A DNA stretch of 8,850 nt from Actinomycetes bacterium (GTDB taxonomy: Bacteria > Actinomycetota > Actinomycetes > Actinomycetales > Microbacteriaceae). The stretch covers positions 1 through 8,850 of the forward strand of contig JAEWJX010000023.1 in assembly GCA_023386365.1 (NCBI GenBank). Direction: 5' to 3'. The notes under the pieces were generated by a model. That model saw only the letters and a program-made list of their open reading frames with translations, searched no databases and was not told the DNA's origin. A program made the translations under genes and the position numbers. Shown piece by piece: positions 6,556 to 8,850 of the stretch. Every line of letters begins with the position of its first letter. The stretch's first letter is position 1.

Positions 6556-7811
6556 AGGTATTCGGGCTCTGGTCGGATGGCCCGGGCGAGCGCAAGGACA
6601 GCCCAGGCGACGAGGACGAGGTAGAGGACGTTGCGCAGAGTGAGCGCCATGAGGAGAACCGTGTCGAGCGACAGAAGCTTCCCGTAGAGGTAGGGATAGA
6701 CCACCTGGGTGAGCGCGCCGATCACGAGCGCAAGGATCGCGGGCACCCGGAACGAGCGTCCGCCGTCGATCCGCGCTGTCACCAGCCCGAAGATCACCGG
6801 CACCGCCAACCATCCGGCGAACTGGGGCGAGCCGACCTTGTTGAACAGGATGAGCACCGAGGTCAGCGCGAGCAGCAGCGGCGGCAGCAGCACGGCGGGT
6901 GGGCGGCCGCGTCGCGCACCCACGACACCCAGCACGGTGATCGCGGCGACCGCGATGGCGAGCAGAGGGGTCGACAAGGCGACGGCGATGTCCACGCCCG
7001 GCCCCTGCAGTTGGTAGGTCAGGATGCCGCGGTCGTAGTAGATCGCGGTGCCGTCCCCCGCCCAGGCCATCCACATGGCGACCACCGCGAGCGGTGATTC
7101 GATCTGCAGGCCACGTCCCGACTGCTGGGTGACGAAACTGAACAGACCGGCGCCGCCTCCGAGGATCAGCCCGATCAGCAACACCACCACGCTCGTCGCG
7201 ACCGCCGCCGTGGCGACGGTGAGCCTGCTGCGCAACGCGATCACCGCACCCGCGACGAGCGCCGCCGGCCACACCTTGATCCACGCGCCGATCGTGAGCA
7301 GAACCGAACCGAGCACCGGCCGCGCCACGATCACCAGGACACCCATGATCGCGACCGCCGTCGCGAAGCTGTCGATGCGTCCCAATGCCACCGGCCCCAC
7401 AGCGAGCAGGAACGCGAGCCACCACCACGCGACCGGCACCGTCGCCCGGTCGGGACGGCCCCGGTGCAGCAGCACCGCGAACGCGGCCGCATCGATCGCC
7501 ATCACCAGCGTCAACCAGGTGCTGGCGTAGAACGCCCACCCCGCCACCGCCGACGCCGCCATCGGCACCGCCGCGAGGAGCGGATACACCCACGCCGTGT
7601 CGATGCCCACCCAAATGTCGGCGTCGAAACCCTGATGCATCCAAAACGCGTAGACCAGCGTCACGTCGCCCATGGGCAGGCTCGGAGACGTGAGACAGAT
7701 GAGCCCCAGCACCAGATGCACCACCACGAACGCGCCCCAGAGCACGGCAGGGTGACCGGCGAACCTCACCATACGGGCGCGGACGCCGGAGGCCGGCGCC
7801 GCATCCGTCAT
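6552..7811 (-). CDS. Polytopic membrane glycosyltransferase, GT87/DUF2029-like
   Basis: This 419-residue protein has about ten hydrophobic helices, resembling GT-C fold enzymes of family GT87 (DUF2029, the PimE mannosyltransferase family). These use polyprenyl-phosphate sugars to glycosylate lipids or proteins on the outer face of the membrane. Supporting motifs are GDVTLVYAFW after the first helix (Asp49 in the position of the GT-C catalytic Asp), TAWVYP (72-77), LGRID (143-147) and WIKVWPA (177-183). Assignment rests on topology and these motifs only; a related GT-C or generic membrane protein is possible, and the acceptor is unknown. The ATG at 7811 is chosen because the TM1-proximal N-terminus begins naturally there; the frame stays open 33 codons further upstream but that part reads as non-protein. 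A -10-like TACGCT sits 7 nt before the ATG with no Shine-Dalgarno, suggesting a leaderless mRNA. Its stop overlaps the MFS GTG start, so both form one operon. Confidence 0.8.
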   Translation of the reverse strand: MTDAAPASGVRARMVRFAGHPAVLWGAFVVVHLVLGLICLTSPSLPMGDVTLVYAFWMHQGFDADIWVGIDTAWVYPLLAAVPMAASAVAGWAFYASTWLTLVMAIDAAAFAVLLHRGRPDRATVPVAWWWLAFLLAVGPVALGRIDSFATAVAIMGVLVIVARPVLGSVLLTIGAWIKVWPAALVAGAVIALRSRLTVATAAVATSVVVLLIGLILGGGAGLFSFVTQQSGRGLQIESPLAVVAMWMAWAGDGTAIYYDRGILTYQLQGPGVDIAVALSTPLLAIAVAAITVLGVVGARRGRPPAVLLPPLLLALTSVLILFNKVGSPQFAGWLAVPVIFGLVTARIDGGRSFRVPAILALVIGALTQVVYPYLYGKLLSLDTVLLMALTLRNVLYLVLVAWAVLALARAIRPEPEYL

Positions 7812-7818
7812 GCTTGCC

Positions 7819-7824
7819 AGCGTA
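7819..7824 (-). promoter_or_regulatory. -10 element of the glycosyltransferase gene
   Basis: TACGCT matches the TAnnnT core of sigma-70-type -10 boxes and ends exactly 7 nt before the ATG at 7811. That places the transcription start at or beside the start codon. There is no Shine-Dalgarno in between (GGCAAGC), which is consistent with leaderless translation. Confidence 0.45.
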
Positions 7825-7912
7825 CCGGCGCCCCCATGACCCCGGATGACGCCCTGATTCAGCGTGCGGCATCCGGGCACGGAATGATGGGAGCATCCCC
7901 GAACCTGCACTC

Positions 7913-7918
7913 TGGAGG
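7913..7918 (+). promoter_or_regulatory. Ribosome binding site of the ABC substrate-binding lipoprotein
   Basis: TGGAGG lies 4 nt before the ATG at 7923, slightly close but strong. It selects this ATG, which is directly followed by a basic signal-peptide N-terminus, over the in-frame upstream ATGs. Confidence 0.65.
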
Positions 7919-7922
7919 CCCC

Positions 7923-8771
7923 ATGTCCCGCATCCGCATCCGCACCCGCCTAGCCGCCGTGGCCGGCGCGACCGCGATCGCCCTGAGCCTCGCCGCCTGC
8001 GCGAGCTCCCCCACCCCGTCGAGCAGCGACAGCTCCGACGAGGGCTACGTGACCCCCGGCAAGCTCACCATCGCGACCGGTGAGCCCGCCTACTACCCGT
8101 ACGTGATCGACAACAAGCCGGAGTCCGGTGAGGGCTTCGAGGCAGCGGTGGCGTACGCGGTCGCTGAGGAGCTCGGCTTCTCGGCCGACGACGTCGAGTG
8201 GGTGCGCACCGGCTTCGACGAGGCCATCGCCCCCGGCCCCAAGAACTTCGACATCAACATCCAGCAGTACTCCATCACCGAGGAGCGCAAGCAGAACGTC
8301 GACTTCTCGTCGCCGTACTACCAGGCCACCCAGGCGATCGTCACGATCAAGGGATCCAAGGCCGATGGCGTGACCACCATCGATGAGCTCAAGGGTCTGC
8401 TGCTCGGCGCCATGGTCGGCACGACCAGCGCCCAGACCATCGACGAGGTGATCGCCCCCACCGCCGGCGCGTCGATCTTCAACACCAACGAAGACGCCAA
8501 GTTCGCCCTCGAGTCGGGCCAGATCGACGGCCTCGTGCTCGACCTGCCGACCGCGTTCTACACGACGGGTGTCGAGATCGAGAACAGCGTCATCGTCGGC
8601 GAACTCCCGTCGGCCGGCATCCCCGACGAGTGGGGCATCCTGCTCGCCAAGGACTCGCCGCTGACCGACAAGGTCACCGCGGCCGTGGACGCGCTGCGCG
8701 ACTCCGGCAAGCTGCAGGAGATCACCGACGAGTGGCTCGGCGCGAACGCGGGCGTCCCGAAGCTCTCGTGA
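7923..8771 (+). CDS. Amino-acid ABC transporter substrate-binding lipoprotein, family 3
   Basis: This is the extracytoplasmic receptor of a polar amino acid ABC importer (SBP_bac_3 family), 282 residues. A basic N-terminus and hydrophobic core lead to an LAAC lipobox with Cys26, so it is a membrane-anchored lipoprotein, followed by a Ser-rich linker (28-38). The binding domain begins at about 46 with LTIATGEPAYYPY, whose aromatic residues normally line the ligand site. GFEAAVAYAV (71-80) and the family signature YSITEERKQNVDFSSPYY (116-133) follow, with Arg122 at the position that binds the ligand carboxylate in GlnBP-like proteins. Asp207 in VLDLPTAFY fits the Asp that binds the alpha-amino group. 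This supports an L-amino acid ligand, but not which one. The gene has its own Shine-Dalgarno. The next gene, starting 40 nt downstream, is probably the permease. Expression may respond to nitrogen or amino acid supply, but no operator is visible. Confidence 0.95.
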   Translation: MSRIRIRTRLAAVAGATAIALSLAACASSPTPSSSDSSDEGYVTPGKLTIATGEPAYYPYVIDNKPESGEGFEAAVAYAVAEELGFSADDVEWVRTGFDEAIAPGPKNFDINIQQYSITEERKQNVDFSSPYYQATQAIVTIKGSKADGVTTIDELKGLLLGAMVGTTSAQTIDEVIAPTAGASIFNTNEDAKFALESGQIDGLVLDLPTAFYTTGVEIENSVIVGELPSAGIPDEWGILLAKDSPLTDKVTAAVDALRDSGKLQEITDEWLGANAGVPKLS

Positions 8772-8781
8772 CGTGCTCACG

Positions 8782-8793
8782 GCCGGCGCCGGC
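8782..8793. repeat. 12-bp perfect palindrome after the ABC lipoprotein gene
   Basis: GCCGGC repeated twice head to tail gives a perfect 12-bp palindrome 10 nt after the stop. It could be the core of a weak attenuating hairpin that lowers permease expression relative to the binding protein, or an operator just upstream of the -10-like box at 8799. In DNA of this composition it may also be chance. Confidence 0.35.
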
Positions 8794-8798
8794 TCCAG

Positions 8799-8804
8799 TA
8801 GCGT
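8799..8804 (+). promoter_or_regulatory. -10-like element before the partial last gene
   Basis: TAGCGT (TAnnnT type) ends 7 nt before the GTG at 8812, the same geometry as before the glycosyltransferase gene. No Shine-Dalgarno lies between (CGAGACC). The permease gene may thus have its own leaderless transcript in addition to read-through. Confidence 0.4.
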
Positions 8805-8811
8805 CGAGACC

Positions 8812-8850
8812 GTGACGGACTCCACGACCCGACGGCCCCCCGCACACGCG
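8812..8850 (+). CDS. Start of next gene, probably ABC permease (partial, runs off the window)
   Basis: A GTG opens a frame that stays open for 13 codons to the window edge, reading MTDSTTRRPPAHA. A short polar, basic cytoplasmic leader of this kind is common before the first helix of amino acid ABC permeases, and a permease is what usually follows a family-3 binding protein. Identity is inferred from context only; no transmembrane segment is reached. An ATP-binding protein gene could be there instead. Confidence 0.45.
   Translation, partial: MTDSTTRRPPAHA

Larger units (their letters stand above)
7812..7922. promoter_or_regulatory. Divergent intergenic region between glycosyltransferase and ABC lipoprotein genes
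   Basis: This 111-bp spacer must contain promoters for both flanking genes. On the - strand TACGCT (complement of 7819-7824) is a clear TAnnnT element, but no good -35 is found 16-19 bp upstream of it. On the + strand I see only weak candidates, for example TTCAGC (7858-7863) with AATGAT (7883-7888) at a 19-bp spacing. No convincing operator repeat was found. Confidence 0.4.

Noticed and set aside
4085..6595. Very long - strand open frame antisense to the pseudokinase, regulator and MFS genes
   Set aside because: This is a typical high-GC shadow frame. Its translation is Arg/His/Gly-rich without recognisable domains, while the overlapping frames carry clear family motifs.
6556..7896. Long upstream extension of the MFS frame on the - strand
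   Set aside because: It lies entirely over the GT87-like gene in another frame, is Arg/Gly-rich low-complexity text, and lacks MFS features. The GTG at 6555 is followed by a normal MFS N-terminus.
7812..7910. 33-codon N-terminal extension of the GT87-like gene
   Set aside because: The extension contains Cys/His/Gly text unlike a signal or TM anchor, crosses the presumed -10 box, and would overlap most of the divergent promoter region. The ATG at 7811 fits better.
7464..7922. Upstream in-frame extension of the ABC lipoprotein gene
   Set aside because: It would place 150 non-protein-like residues before a perfect signal peptide and lipobox, and would run antisense through the GT87-like gene. 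TGGAGG before 7923 fixes the start.
1..8850. Many GGATG/CATCC pentamers across the window, including GAT-G and GCA-TCC codon contexts
   Set aside because: Most are explained by the preferred Ile codon ATC followed by C, and by ordinary codon choice. Counter-examples (GCC TCC, GAC GCC) are frequent, so I do not claim a functional motif.
1..8850. Search for CRISPR repeats, tRNA, IS ends, integrases, toxin-antitoxin pairs or phage-defence genes
   Set aside because: No direct repeat array, cloverleaf, transposase, terminal inverted repeats or defence-type domain was found. Gene content looks chromosomal and vertically inherited.

Overview
The window is about 70% G+C, with strong G/C third-position preference and Ala/Asp/Val-rich proteins. 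It has the compact, overlapping gene layout of a high-GC actinobacterium. Protein style (MetX, 6-TM NarL-type sensor plus regulator, GT87-like membrane enzyme, family-3 lipoprotein) points to Microbacteriaceae; this is recognition, not a database result. No tRNA, rRNA, CRISPR array, insertion sequence or integrase is seen. Nearly all DNA is accounted for by seven complete genes, one short lipoprotein gene among them, and the first codons of an eighth.

Left block (1-2138, + strand): metX (homoserine O-acetyltransferase, methionine biosynthesis) is followed, with its stop overlapping the next start (TGATG), by a secreted lipoprotein of unknown function. The lipoprotein looks internally duplicated, with one cysteine pair per half.

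Middle block (2227-5344, + strand): a three-gene signalling operon after an 88-bp gap that contains hairpins. It encodes a 6-TM NarL/DesK-style histidine kinase, then (ATGA overlap) a second 6-TM protein, then (26-nt gap, strong Shine-Dalgarno) a NarL/LuxR-type response regulator. Read side by side, the second membrane protein appears to be a degenerate paralogue of the kinase: it has the same architecture and several collinear motifs, but has lost the phospho-acceptor His, the N-box Asn and the G1 Asp. I think this active kinase plus pseudokinase plus regulator arrangement is the most interesting thing in the window.

Right-middle block (5341-7811, - strand): a GT87/DUF2029-like polytopic glycosyltransferase followed by an AraJ/Cmx-like DHA1 MFS exporter that starts at a GTG overlapping the glycosyltransferase stop (GTGA). 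The MFS stop and the response-regulator stop share one CTAG palindrome, so the two operons converge with no spacer.

Right block (7923-8850, + strand): an amino-acid-type (family 3) ABC transporter substrate-binding lipoprotein. It is followed by a short palindrome, a -10-like hexamer and a GTG start running off the window, most likely the cognate permease gene. A 111-bp divergent region (7812-7922) separates it from the glycosyltransferase. Several starts (metX, the glycosyltransferase, the partial last gene) lack a Shine-Dalgarno and have a -10-like hexamer 6-7 nt upstream, as expected for leaderless transcripts.
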